Assembly (NCBI RefSeq): GCF_009389715.1
Contig: NC_052393.1
Span: 3,286,001-3,350,000, forward strand
DNA: 64,000 nucleotides
Source: Phoenix dactylifera
Lineage: Eukaryota > Streptophyta > Magnoliopsida > Arecales > Arecaceae
Reading direction: 5' to 3'
Position numbers and translations under genes: made by a program. This document shows positions 13,317 through 25,784 of this stretch, piece after piece. The notes under the pieces are model-generated. The model saw only the letters and a list, made by a program, of their open reading frames with translations, was not told where the DNA came from and did no database searches. Numbering within the stretch: position 1 is the first letter of the stretch; the number at the start of each line of letters is the position of its first letter.

Positions 13317-16300
13317 TAACGCACCCTAGGAGAGAGGAGAAGAAGATAAAGGAGGGAGGATTCTTCTCTCGCCGCGTGTCAGCTTCCTTGTATCGTGGCG
13401 AGAGGAGGCGAGATCGCCGGGAATTAGATCGGATTCTTGGAGCAGGGATGGCGAACGCCGGGAGGGATGGTTCAGAGAATTCGATAATAACCCGTGCCTT
13501 CCACGAGTGCTCGGATGATGCGGAACGCAACCACATCTCGATTCCTTATTAAATTCGAACCAATGGATTCGGGTTGGTGCTGGGTTTGTGGCTTGGCCCA
13601 CTTCGTAGGGAGGCAGGCCAGGAGTAGATGGGCTGGGATCTTGCGGGCTCTTTCATCTGGACCCGACCGCAGCTTAATGCTACGTACGTGCCTATGTCTC
13701 TCGATCGGATAGGGCTAAAGAAGCTTGTCACGCAATATTTGAATTTCTTCTAGGCTGTTCATATATTCCGAAAGATGAATAGAATTACAGATTGAGTTGT
13801 CTCATTTATTACTCGGCACTCCGGAGCGGTCTTATGGACAGGTGATGCAGCTATCCCCCCCCCCCCTCTACGTCATTTTCTATTTCTAAATTCGTCTGAC
13901 TGTACTTACACACGAACTGTATGAGCTACTGTTGTACTAAAAAAAGAAAAAAAACTTGCTTAGATTGAATCGAAGCTGGAGCAGGGGTGTAATCTGGATG
14001 GAGCGACGGGCATGGAAAATTTTGGTATTCTACTTCCTTTGGGCTGCTTGTTTTCCTGCATTTTGTTTATGAAACAAGAAACGGTTTTAGTTCAGATTTG
14101 ACTGAAATAGACCAATTATTAGTGTGTCTTGATAATTAGCTGCAACCGAATTACAACTTAGGAGTAAAATATTGTTCTGCTTTTTCAGGAAATAAAAAGT
14201 CCATTCTTTTTTTTTTCTTGGGGGTGGGGGAGGCATCTTTTATCTTGACAGATGAATTTTCTGAATGCTTTAGCATTAGATTTAGCTCATACTTATTGGA
14301 GGGTTCAGGTTGGATCTTTCCCGCGAAAGAATAATTCACCTTCTTTCATTGTGTCAATGGTTGGATTGCGAAACAGCTGATTTGAAATTTATGTAAATAA
14401 ATGAAAGAAAAAATTTAAAGTGCTTAGAAATCTGTGCAAAGATCAATCACGTGAAAGATACAACCCAAACTCTTTATTGTAACCTTTGTGTAATTTTCAT
14501 ATTAAGGAATTGCTTTAAACAACTACGCTAACCTTGGGCTTGAGGAATTAACCATCCACTCTTATCTCCAAATGGATTTTGCTTCATTAATGCTAGTATT
14601 TTATATTTTATTATTATTAATATTATTACTAAATTCAAGTTCTTCAATTAGGTGGTTCAACCAATTAAGAAATCAGGCAAGTTTTAAAATCAAGAAACAA
14701 CGTGATCCCTCATCCATGCCTTGACTTGTGGAATGGGTCAAATTCTATTGATTCATTGGATTCGTACAAGTGCATCTAGCGTAAGTCAACCACATCCATT
14801 TAATTTGTTAGAAATATGGGAGACAAGAGAAGAAATCAAGTTGCCATTATACGTTGACTCGCCCAAATCAAAGCTTTAGTTTTCAATATATTTTTAGCAT
14901 AATATCCAATGTGTTGGGTTAAATTCATGTGAGAGGCCTAGAAAGACCATGTCGTCATATGAATTATGACTCTTAGACAAAAAAAAAAAGAAAAGAAAAA
15001 AGAAAAACTATAGAGTAGCTTGGACATTAATCATCAATAACAATTAAGAGCTACTTTAAAAATTATATTAAAAAGAAAACCCCCTTACATGAATATCCTT
15101 ATTTAGGTCTAGTAGCAGAAAAGGTTACATAAACTCGGTCCTAATAGATAGTGTGCTTCCTAATAGATAGTGTGCTAATTATGTCGTTATGACCAAGAAC
15201 ATTTTTTTTTTCTTTCTTGATTTGATCAAGAATTATTGGTTATCCATGTTGCCATCATTTGATAACACTCTACCACATTTAACTTCTATTAAATTAAAAT
15301 ATTTCCAAAAATGATTGAGACACGCCAGACAGCATTTTAAGGTTCTTTTTTGAAAGAAAAAATCATGAAAAAATTGTAGTAAAAGCATATTGCAACCAAT
15401 ACATGTTCAATTCTGATAAATAAAATAAAAGACAACAGGCTTTTGATGGCTTAATCTCAACATGAGAATCAAGCATGTATGTTATTGTATTTATAATAGG
15501 AATATATGATTATGTATATCATCAAGATTATAAAGAATATTACATTTAAAACTTAAATAAGAAATAATAGAAACAAATTTTCAATACAAGAGGAAAGAAT
15601 CTCTTAATAAAGTTGCTATAACGATCACGTAGTCATAGAAAATTTGCATAATTTCTTGCCAAGGCGATAAAGATCTAGAGAATCATTTTGATCTCTTGTA
15701 ATCATAGAGGATATATCCGATTCCTTGCCAAGTTGATGAAGAACTGAAAATTCATTTACCAAATTTATGAAGAGCTGGATAATCATTTTGATTCTCTATA
15801 ATCATATAAAAATTTTGGTCGATTTTTCATCAAATTGATGAAGATTTGGAGGATCAAAACGATTTGGAGAATCAGTTTAATCCTCTGTATCAATGTTATT
15901 ATCATGTCAGCACTCATTTACAAAATCAAGCGATCTCATATTTGCTTAAACCACATGTTTATTTACTAATTTATTAAATCCAGGGATGAAGAGGAAAGAG
16001 ATTTGATTGTTTCCTCTAATATGTCCTTCAATTTCCTCCAATTCGTCAATAAACAGTAACATAGAGAGGCTCTGCATCGATTAAAGGCCCAAGACAAATG
16101 GCACACCAGTTGAAGGTATCCATTTACGACCACTTACGAAGCTTCCAACTGTACATTGCTTCACCAATCATGGAAGCACCATCGCATGGTATCCAGGCCA
16201 ACGTACTCGCATCGACGCCCTTTGGCTTTGTTCAAGAAATATCTAGTTTCGTATCTTTCTGAGCCTGTTCGACATGGAGATGAACAATGACATCGCACCA

Positions 16301-16458
16301 TCTTGTCCATTTCTTTTCCGGAACTTAGGCATCCATATTGGACCATCTTATTTCTATAAATTTGATTTACAGATACCTCCATAGTAGTAGATCCAGTATA
16401 ACTATGTAGCAATAGATTTAGCTTATGCTTTACTTTAATCTTATAAATGCATATCTTT
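13317..16458. other. 5' UTR/promoter side of bHLH121 and intergenic DNA
   Basis: The first 200-250 bases are GC-rich and are the likely 5' UTR and core promoter of the minus-strand bHLH gene. They are followed by AT-rich intergenic sequence with a C13 run near 13854-13866. The bHLH and TRAP-alpha genes are divergent here but over 6 kb apart, so a shared promoter is unlikely. A minus frame at 16161-16412 is not recognised. Confidence 0.4.
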
Positions 16459-17835
16459 TAGAGTAAATTACAAAAACCCCTTTTGCGGTTTACGTTTATT
16501 ATACTTATACCCACTCGTTTGTAAAACCTACACTTATCCTTAGTTAAATTAACGGTATTAGTAAATCCATTTACCTCATATGAAAAGTTAAAATTGTCTC
16601 TGCTTGATGAGTAAATTACAAAAAAATCTAAGATTATGGGTTAATTATAGTTGCATCCAATAATTTGAAAAATCTACGTTTATCCCCCTGAGGTTTGTTT
16701 TTATCCAACATTTTAACCAATAACTTAACAAAATGTTAGCCAAAACATTAACTTAAATAGACTAAATGCCACACGTTGGAAAAATTTTAAAAAATGATCA
16801 AACTAGCCTTAAGTGATATAACATCCACCTAGGGAGGAGAACAACCGTGCGGCGCAATAGGTTTAAGCTTGATATTGATGAATTATCAAAAAAGTGTCAT
16901 GTGCTCAGAGAAAAGTAGTTTAGATCTTTCAAGCAAGTGGATGCCTCTAAAATTTTCTGCTACAGAAAACTAACATTAAGAGTTTCGTCGCTTAAGCTAG
17001 CCTATCCATGGTTCAAGCTAGGTTATGGAACCGTAATTGATGCACCCTCTAAAAAAAAAAGTTCTCATACACGTACTGATTTAAATTGTTTTAATTATAA
17101 ACTTCTAGAGCTATTATAGCTCCATATGTAGATATAAAAATTCTCATTCACAGCGACAATGTTAAGGAATCATGTCTACAGTATTGGATAAATAGAACTT
17201 AAAATTAGCTAATAATACACTGGCATTTCCAATCTCAATGATGTGGTAGAACGGGAAAGCGAGAACAAAATCTGATTAGAAAGGACGGAGGCTAATCGAG
17301 AAAGATGCTCATTGACGGATGTCAGTTGGAAAGAAAGTTTGTTATTAGTTGCTCGTCAGGAAAGGACACTCGTGGTGAGGTAGTGAAGCAGAAAAGAACC
17401 TCTAGCCTCTTAATCTCAAAGAGAAAAAGACTCTTAAAGATGTAATACTTCGAAGAGTTCCGAAAGTTGAAAAAGTGAAAAACAAGCCTTATTTTCTTAT
17501 AAAGATAATTTTAACTTTTTACAAGAGATAAACAGTTCCACTAATGTTGTCAATTTAAATGTGTGTAAGTGTATGTTTTTTACAAAATATTAGGTATAAG
17601 TGTAAAAAACATACCTCAAAAAAGTTTTTGTAAGGTTATTTTGGTCATTTTTAAAAAATTCTGACGTAACATTTGGGTCTCATTAAAAGTTAACGGTTTG
17701 ATTAACATTCTATTAAGTTATAGGTTGAAGTATTGGATAAAAATAAATCTCAGAGGATAAGTATAGGTTTTTCATACTATTGGGTGTAAATATGATTTAT
17801 CCTAATCTCAGGATGGTTTTTATAATTTCTTCTAT
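16459..17835. mobile_element. DNA-transposon composite with two interleaved inverted-repeat pairs
   Basis: Two related terminal sequences both begin GAGTAAATTACAAAAA: block A at 16459-16608 and block B at 16609-16810. Inverted partners occur at about 17480-17640 (A') and 17640-17835 (B'). B and B' share long stretches in the same order (TTTATCC, GAGGTTTGTTTTTATCCAA, ACTTAACA--ATGTTA). The order A-B-A'-B' does not fit one hairpin; it suggests one element in or beside a relative. Long AT-rich repeats of this sort fit Mutator-like MITEs, but no target duplication was confirmed. The middle (about 16810-17480) has no clear coding sequence. Confidence 0.55.
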
Positions 17836-18825
17836 CTTTTAATGAATGAGATTTGCCACTCATTTAGACTGCCACTTAGTCCACTAGGTTTGCATGGCCA
17901 TTAGAAATTGATGTCGTGCAGGTGTAGGGAGATGGGTGGTGTGAATCGGGGCTCCAAATATTTTTTCAGCCACCTATGCATTCTTTATGTCTATGTATGT
18001 GAATTCTGAGCGAACTGGCCTTCTCTCCTGATTCTACTAGTAAAGTTATCCACCGTTGGTTGCCAGGGATAGAGAATTAGCAGCACAAGTTGCCAGTTTA
18101 TTGTTTTATTATCAAAACATCTTATCATTTTTCTAATGCATGCGTAGTTTGATCTTTCTCTTGTTTTGATGGCATTTATTCAAAGTGAAGTTCTCTTCTT
18201 TATCTTGATTTATCACTTCTCTTAATTTGCATCCATCTCCCTTGTATGCATCACACAGATTCCATGCTTGTATTTATTGTTGTAACTTGAAATATCTCAA
18301 ACCTTCATCCATGAATTGGAGTCGTCGTCATACTATTTCTCATTTTATATATCACCCCTTTTTTATTGGCGTAGAACTGATATTTGCTCTAACGCTTTTT
18401 TGTTAATTTATTTTTTTCCCTGTGCTATTCAGTACCATATTGTTAACAAAAAAATTATTGAGGGGTATGAAACGAAAACGTGTTCTCATGTGAAAAAGAT
18501 ACGTAGGAATAAAGGCATCTACCCTCTTGCTAGTTGTCCAAGTCACAGGCTTAATTGGATCATAGAATGCAAACAAAGGTTGCAAAAGGCCAGGATTTGG
18601 TTGGATTTGGTCATATTCATACCTGAATTCATAGCACAATCCTATAATCACATGTAACAGTGGACCCCCGAAAATAATTAATTAGATATGGCATTAAATA
18701 GTATTTCATTATTTGTTAAGTAATTGTAGTGTATTTTAAATGATCTTTTTAAAATTTAATCAATGCATCCAAAGTGTAACTCTACACATCAAGCATCATT
18801 AACTTCATGCAGGAAAACCTAAGTT

Positions 18826-19300
18826 TTTTTTTTGATACAAAGGTATCAAAGATCGATGACATGCAACTTGGCGGGCGTCAGCTATGATCAACCGGTTCAA
18901 ATCTTTAGGGAGATGGTTTGATCTCACAACTGCATCTTGGTTCGTGCACGCCTCCTTTGCAAGATAATTAGCTACTTGGTTGCCTTCTCTAAAAAATCTG
19001 AGTACAAGCGAAGTGAAACAACCTAGAGAACGTAACCCTTAAAGTTTTCGCCATTGATCCAAGCAACTACTGTTGAAGAATCTCCTTCCATTACAATCTT
19101 ATCAGCCTGTTCCCTTTGCATAGACCATGCTACACAGCAAGCATCTCAGCCATCAAAACCGAGGTAGTTGACATAGGGATCGATGCCGCAATCAAGACAC
19201 AGCCTAACCCATCTCCATTGGTTCTGCGAACTTGTTCTGAAGCGAAAACCAAGGGTTGAAGGCGGCCATGGAAGATGGATTTCAACGATTTCACCACTTA
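18826..19300 (-). mobile_element. L1-type LINE 3' fragment with RNase H-like remnant
   Basis: On the minus strand the piece ends in an A-rich tail (T run at about 18825-18835 on the plus strand), the LINE 3' signature. Reading the minus strand from about 19280 gives a degenerate RNase H-like domain as in plant L1 elements: a GLGCVLIAAS-like start, MAEMLAVWHGL, and later a HREGNQVANYLAKEAC-like segment. It is broken across frames and heavily 5'-truncated. The upstream limit is approximate. Confidence 0.62.
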
Positions 19301-19951
19301 AACCCTACTAAAAACATATGCATTGCCTTCACATACATTCAGTTATATATATTTGGTCTTGACTTTGGGTCCAAGCTGGACCAAAGGCATTAACGGACTA
19401 GTCGCAGCAGGGGGATGACGCACATTAAACATCTCTATCTGCATGAGAGGGCATCATTTATGTAAAATTAGTGGTGGGTGTGGGCATCATCTATTTTAAA
19501 GAGAATTCTGCTACGGTGATCATCGAGTGAATTTAAGGACGACACAGATACGACAACGAACAACCGATATTACAGGATATTCATAGGCTTTTGAGAGGAT
19601 ATTGTTTTTTTTGGATCATCCATGTGTATTGGAAGATAAATAGTACTGCCGACTAAGTGGCGTTGGGTCATGCCTATCAAAAAAAAAAAAATTTTGAGGG
19701 TGGGTCTGCTTTATTTTTCTTTATCAAATTTTTTTAATATAATTTTATTAACGGCACCCACGCGCGTTCAGCGTGAGTATGCTCTACCGGTCCACGTTGC
19801 GTCCGAACTCCGAAGACTCCCCAGTCCACACGGCGCTTAGAGGGGTTCGGTGAGCGATCGGGAGGATTCCTGAGCTTCCCAGTTCCTCCATCCCACCCGT
19901 CGCGCCCCGGCGCTGCACTCCATCGCCTCAGCCACTTTCCACCAGCCAGCC
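19301..19951. other. Promoter-proximal region and 5' UTR of TRAP-alpha
   Basis: AT-rich until about 19750, then clearly GC-richer toward the start codon at 19952, as expected for the 5' UTR and core promoter of a broadly expressed plant gene. No TATA box was convincing. Confidence 0.4.
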
Positions 19952-22900
19952 ATGGGGCTTAGGGTTTTCCTCCTCCTCCTCGTCGTGCTTCTCATATCGT
20001 CTCCGATCCTCAAAGGTATCTTTCCTGATCTCCACATCTTGTTCGATTTCCCGATCTTTTTCTTGATTTTCCTTGTCAAGAAATTACATAGGCCTATGCG
20101 GTTGTGCTGTCTTTTTCTCCCGACCCGCGATTCCTTTCATTCCTGAAACTAGATATCTCGACTTTAGTATTCGTCAGTTCCGATACTTTCATCGAATCTT
20201 ATCTATGAGGCGTAGTTAGGAATCGCGTGCTGATCTGCTTGCGTCTTCTAACTATGCTTGGTGGATTTCTATTGGACTGGTCATGGCGTTTGATCTCTCT
20301 TGCCTCCAACTCTCCTTCCTTCAGTGTTTTGTTGGACCTATTCCCTTGTTTTAATCAAAAGCTTCACATTGTATATCTGACTGAAAGTGGTAGGAGCATC
20401 GCATGGGTTAGCATTTGAAGAGCGAGAATTGTTCCCGGCATCTTAAGATGGATTTCTATTGAGGATTATGTGAGTCCTGGATCTATTGGATGAGGTTGGG
20501 TACGGTTTGAGATGAAGGCAAATCTGAATTTACGAGGTTGATCTTTGCAAGATGGATGAGCATGCATGGTTTCAGATGATAGACTAGAACTTGATATTTA
20601 ACAAATATTTGAAACAAGTTGGTTTTGGGACTAGGAAATTTTGGATTTTCTTATTAGTTTTGATTGTTCAAGGCTTACTCTGTGACTAAATGCCAGCTTT
20701 CTCACTGATATATGTTTCAATTGGTATCTATTTTTAGCAGCACTTTTCTTCATAAAAATTTTTCAAAACATTTACTGATGCAGGGTCAAATTTCAGAACT
20801 TCAATTCATCATGCCTGCACCGTGTTGCATGTTTTTTACTCTTGTTGTTCAGAAGCAGCGAGTCCTGTTTTAGTTTCATGATTTGGATTTGATCAATAGA
20901 TAAGCATGATCTGGCTGTGTATTTTGTGTTTAGTTCCATTACGGTTATGGTATGATATTGTTTTAAAAACTGATTCTGGTTTCTGCACTGGTCACAAGTC
21001 AACACAGTACTGTCTGGTCATCTGCTGATGGCTGACAGATGGCATGATCTTGTCATGGCTCAGCACAGTTGGCACCTCAATCTTTGACTTCCAAAAGACT
21101 AGCAATCATGAGAAGTCAAGATATAAGCGGGAGTATCCAAATAGCTAAAAATACTTAAGATGTTTTCTCAATAATTTTATTTGAAAATTAGATTGCAAAA
21201 TGTGATTTCTTATGTCCAAAATTTTTGGCTTCAAATTTTTGATGAGCTTGTCGGGATAATCAAAGGATGATAAATTCTTGTACCGCTTTAAAAGATAACT
21301 TGTTAGCCTTTTCTTAGAGGGAAGAAAATTTGAAGAAGCAAATTTGACAGATAGAAGAACGGACAAGCCGCATGGTGGATTTAAAATGGTTCTATCAATC
21401 ACTTGGTAGTTAACACATTTTTTTCCTGAATGTCGGATCCAAAAATAAGAATCCTAGCCCTGTCAGCTAATTCTCCATGTCATTGCCAGTTCTGAGCATC
21501 ATTTCTTTCATGACTGTGTACTTGGGGATCTAAATCCAACTGGTGACAACGGGGAGTAGCGCATGAGTGAAAGCATAAGATTTGCAGAATTTAAGAGCCA
21601 TTTCTTAAATTTTAAGTTCTATCATGTTTGTTATGAGGACTGCTTTGGCATAATTTATTCACTATCTTAGTGCTAGATTATCGGTCATTTGAATCTTACA
21701 GAGCAAAGCAATGATTAATTATGTCAGTATGGAAGTTCAGGATGACTTTTATCTAAAGATATGCATAAATAAGGCGCTTATACATAATTGGATTTCCCTG
21801 ACAATGAGAGTTGGGTGCTTCATGAGGTCATGATTTCTGTATGTGAAGCTTGAAGAGGAGGTAGTATAAGAATACAAGAAATTGCTCTCTGAGTGGGATG
21901 GAATTTCTTATGTTTGTTTCACCCACATGGTTGAATGACAGTTGCTCCTAAATTTTGATAGAAATTACCAGATAATTTTTGCACTCAAGTACATATTTGC
22001 TTTTGTGTGTTGTCTGATGCTCTTGTAAATTCTGGGTGCATAATTGAAATGGAGGCCAACCACAAGTTGCTGCATATAAGGAAAGCCGGTGAAGGAACTG
22101 AAAATTTGATTATAGATAACTTTGCTCTGAAATTTTATCTCTTATATGCTTACATAAATTAAGTACTTATAGCTATATAACTTTTTATTGACTACTGAAA
22201 TTTCCACGCTTTTGTAACAAAATGAATCTGAAAAACAGAACCGCCCACAAAACTGTTCTATTTATTATGTGATGAAATAGCTGTATTCTCCTGATTCTTA
22301 GTCTCCAATATTTTTATCATGGGTGCCCAACTTTGCATATGAAGATGTCTTCTCCTGCTAGTCGATTAATTTCCATGTTTGTTCCTTTCTGACTGGTATT
22401 GATTTCTCTCACCAGTCACCACCATCCATTCTTTGCCTCTAACTGGTATTTTACTTTATAGTTGTTAAATGTCAGTCGGATACAAGTGATGAAGCAATTG
22501 AAGTTGTTGAAGGAAGTGATCTTGGCATAGTTGGTGATGAGTTGCAAGACTTTGGTGATGGATCATTCAGTCCAGCCCCTGGAGTAGACACTATTTGTGT
22601 TTTTCCAAAAAATGCTGCACGGTGTAAGTATAATTTTTTACATGACTCAGAAATTTTATGTTTAATTCTGTTATATTCCTTTAGAGTGCTATGTAATTGT
22701 CAATATCGAGCTTCTGTGAATGCAGTGGTTCCTGCAGGGGAGGAAACTGAATTATTGGTTGGAGTTCATAATGAAGGTATCTTTTCCTATTCTCTTTAGG
22801 TTTGGTGTCCAATGCTTTCAATTTGTTAATTGTTATCACCAGTGCATCCTGTAGCTGGTATTCTTTTGGCTTGTCATTTTTCAAATCAATCCTATACATA

Positions 22901-25753
22901 AATATTGATTTTACTATTACCAAATAGATCAATCTTGATTTTACCATTACTAAAGTGCAAAACGGACAGTTTACATACAGTTCCCACTTGGTCTTTGCTT
23001 CTTGAGATAATATACTAGTGCATCTCAACTCAAACTATACCTATAACTATTATCATTTCGTACTTTGTTGATATGAAACATTTATCAGTTTGATAATGAC
23101 TATCCTATTATTTGGGTGGCATGTGCACTTAACCACATGTGATGCTTATGTTGAATTATTACTGCTGGTCAATGCACTTAAAAACATCCTCAAACTATAA
23201 GAAACCACTTAAAGAATTCTTGATTTTTCCACTTACTTGATTTCAGATTATATGACAAATTTAGGTTTTTCTAATTTCTACTAAATTCTGTAGATAATAC
23301 ACAATTCTTTTGAAAATATCATGCATTTGTTTTAGGAGCTTCCATTTTGATTATTGGTTTCTCAGACTACAGAACTTCCTTGTTTGTTTTTTTTTTATTT
23401 GGTTGTCTCCACTATTTTCCTAATAAAATTTGAGGAGCAAGTATGGGACAGGTTTCATTGTAGCAAACCAATAGCCTAATTATATGATCACAGGCAGTAT
23501 AGTCCTCTGCTTGAGATGTGAAAAATAGCACATGATAGCATAATCTAGATGCAAAATAATACGAATCATGGCTTGAACTTTCATCTGAAACTCTAGAACT
23601 GAAACCAGCATGTTTCAGTTATGGTCGCAACCAATTTGAAACTACAGGCAGTTTAGGAGTTTTGGCTGAAACTAAGGGCCTCTTTGGTATTGTTGTTGTT
23701 TTTATGTTTCTGTTTCTCAACAAATTAGTGAATATAACATGTTGATTGATCTGGAAGATTGCATTTGCTCAAAACTTCTGCTATTCCTTTCTATTATTTT
23801 CACTTGTTTTGATTGCAGATCCTTTATACCAAAAGCTCTAAGAATTTTACACACATTTTTTTAAAAATAGAAGGCTTTCATCTTACATGTTGTTCGGCCT
23901 AGTTCATTTTTCTTCTTTGATTTTTTTTCAAAACAAGAATAGAAAATGAAAGCAATACCAAATGGGCCCTAACTTACTAGGCCAAATTTATTGTATCTAT
24001 TGGCTATGCTAATTTTAGTCATTTCTTCGTTTCTGTACATTTTCGGAAGAATTTTCTCAAGATGAGGCGAAGGTTTTTGCAAGTTTTGAGAAATCTTGGA
24101 AGTATTGCGGCACTAGATTACCAAGAAATTTGGAGAAAAAATAAATGTTCTAACAAAAGTTCGCTTATCCTGAAAATGTCATATCATCTGCTGCCACCAA
24201 AGCATTTTTTGGGATGAATCGATACACCCTAATGTCGTAAACAATATAATATAAGAAGTATTGACATAACAGTGTATAACACTTTTTGCATATTCTTGAC
24301 TTATCCTACTCTTTAATTTATATTATTTCTTAATTTCTATTGACTAATTTTCCAGAATTTTATTATTTTCAACCAAAATTGCCAAATGGGAGCCAGACTT
24401 GTTTAACCAAATTTGTTGTGCTGCTATGAGACCTATTGAGGAAATTTGAGAGACTTGCTACTCTGTAGGCTCGATGGAAAATTTTTGATGAAGTGGAAAT
24501 CAATCTTGGTGTGATTTGAGGTTTCATTCCCTTTATTGGAAAACTTGAAAAGGTTTGAGCAGCGATAAATTATTATAGTAAATAGTGATAATTGATGCTT
24601 TAACTCCCACCCCTGCGGGCAAATATATAAGTTAAAGAGAATCAAGGACATTATTGAAGTTATCCAACCTCCAGTGCAATTATAAGTGCATTGGCTCTCA
24701 GGGAGGCAGTAGTGAATGTATCTGATTGTTTTATTTATTGAAAGACATGGCAGAAGACTTGCAACAAAAACTAGAGCACACGCCTTAGTGCAATGGTAAG
24801 GTTGCTTCATTTTGATCTAGGTGTCGTGGGTTCCAAACATGGAAATAACCTCTAGGAATATGGGAATAAGGTTGCATGCATCTAACCTTCCTCAAACCTC
24901 GCAGCTGTGCACTAGAATGCCTTTTTTTTTCCTCACTTGCAACAAAAACTCAGGCTGCAGCAATTGTTCTAGTACAGGAAATGAGGCTATGGGTGCAATA
25001 AATTAGAACTTAAGTGAAAATAGTGATATAAAACCAGCATATATTTGAATAATTAATAAGAAATCATCGAAAAAATTGTGATCTCAGTTTTCTTGGTTCA
25101 CAACAACAATATGAGCAGATTTTAAGTGCATGTTATAATGATTCAACTGTAATGTAATAGAGAAAGAAGAAAAGAAGGAAAAGCAGCTTGTAATACAGTT
25201 CCCTCCTTGGTGGCTTTCTTTATGAATTATTACAAGAATCACAAGACTCTTGATAACTAAATAAACAGGGTCGTATATGAGTGCCCAAAAGTTTACCTGA
25301 ATTGCAAATTCAGATATCCACTGAACCCTATATCTCAGAACACCTAAAACCGTCCAAAATTAAATCGTAATTACTTCAGGATTTTCCCAATCCAGTATAT
25401 ACCTAAACTAGGGCCTCTACAGACGACTCCTCGAAGTAGGACTCTAAAACCTATACTAAAAACTACCTGAAGAAACTATGTTAAAATTTAATCTAATAAA
25501 AATTGATATGTTGTCTTAGGGGGCAAGGAAGTTTCTTTGAATTGTGGCGTTCATGCATTGCTGAAATTTGACTATACTGAAACTTCTTGCTGATGGATAA
25601 GGGTCTGAAGCACCCCTCAATGCTCTCAATGGAGCTTTAGGAGCCTTCCATCCCTTAAGATCTAGCTTAAAATGCTTTTAGGCCTGAGTTTTGCGGCTGC
25701 CATGACCTGCAAATGAATAAAGGGAAAACAGGGTGGGTTTTTTTTTTTTTTTT

Positions 25754-25784
<31 letters not shown>

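Noticed and set aside
24773-24860. A tRNA gene suggested by A- and B-box-like sequences
   Set aside because: It does not fold as a cloverleaf and is the head of the Au SINE.
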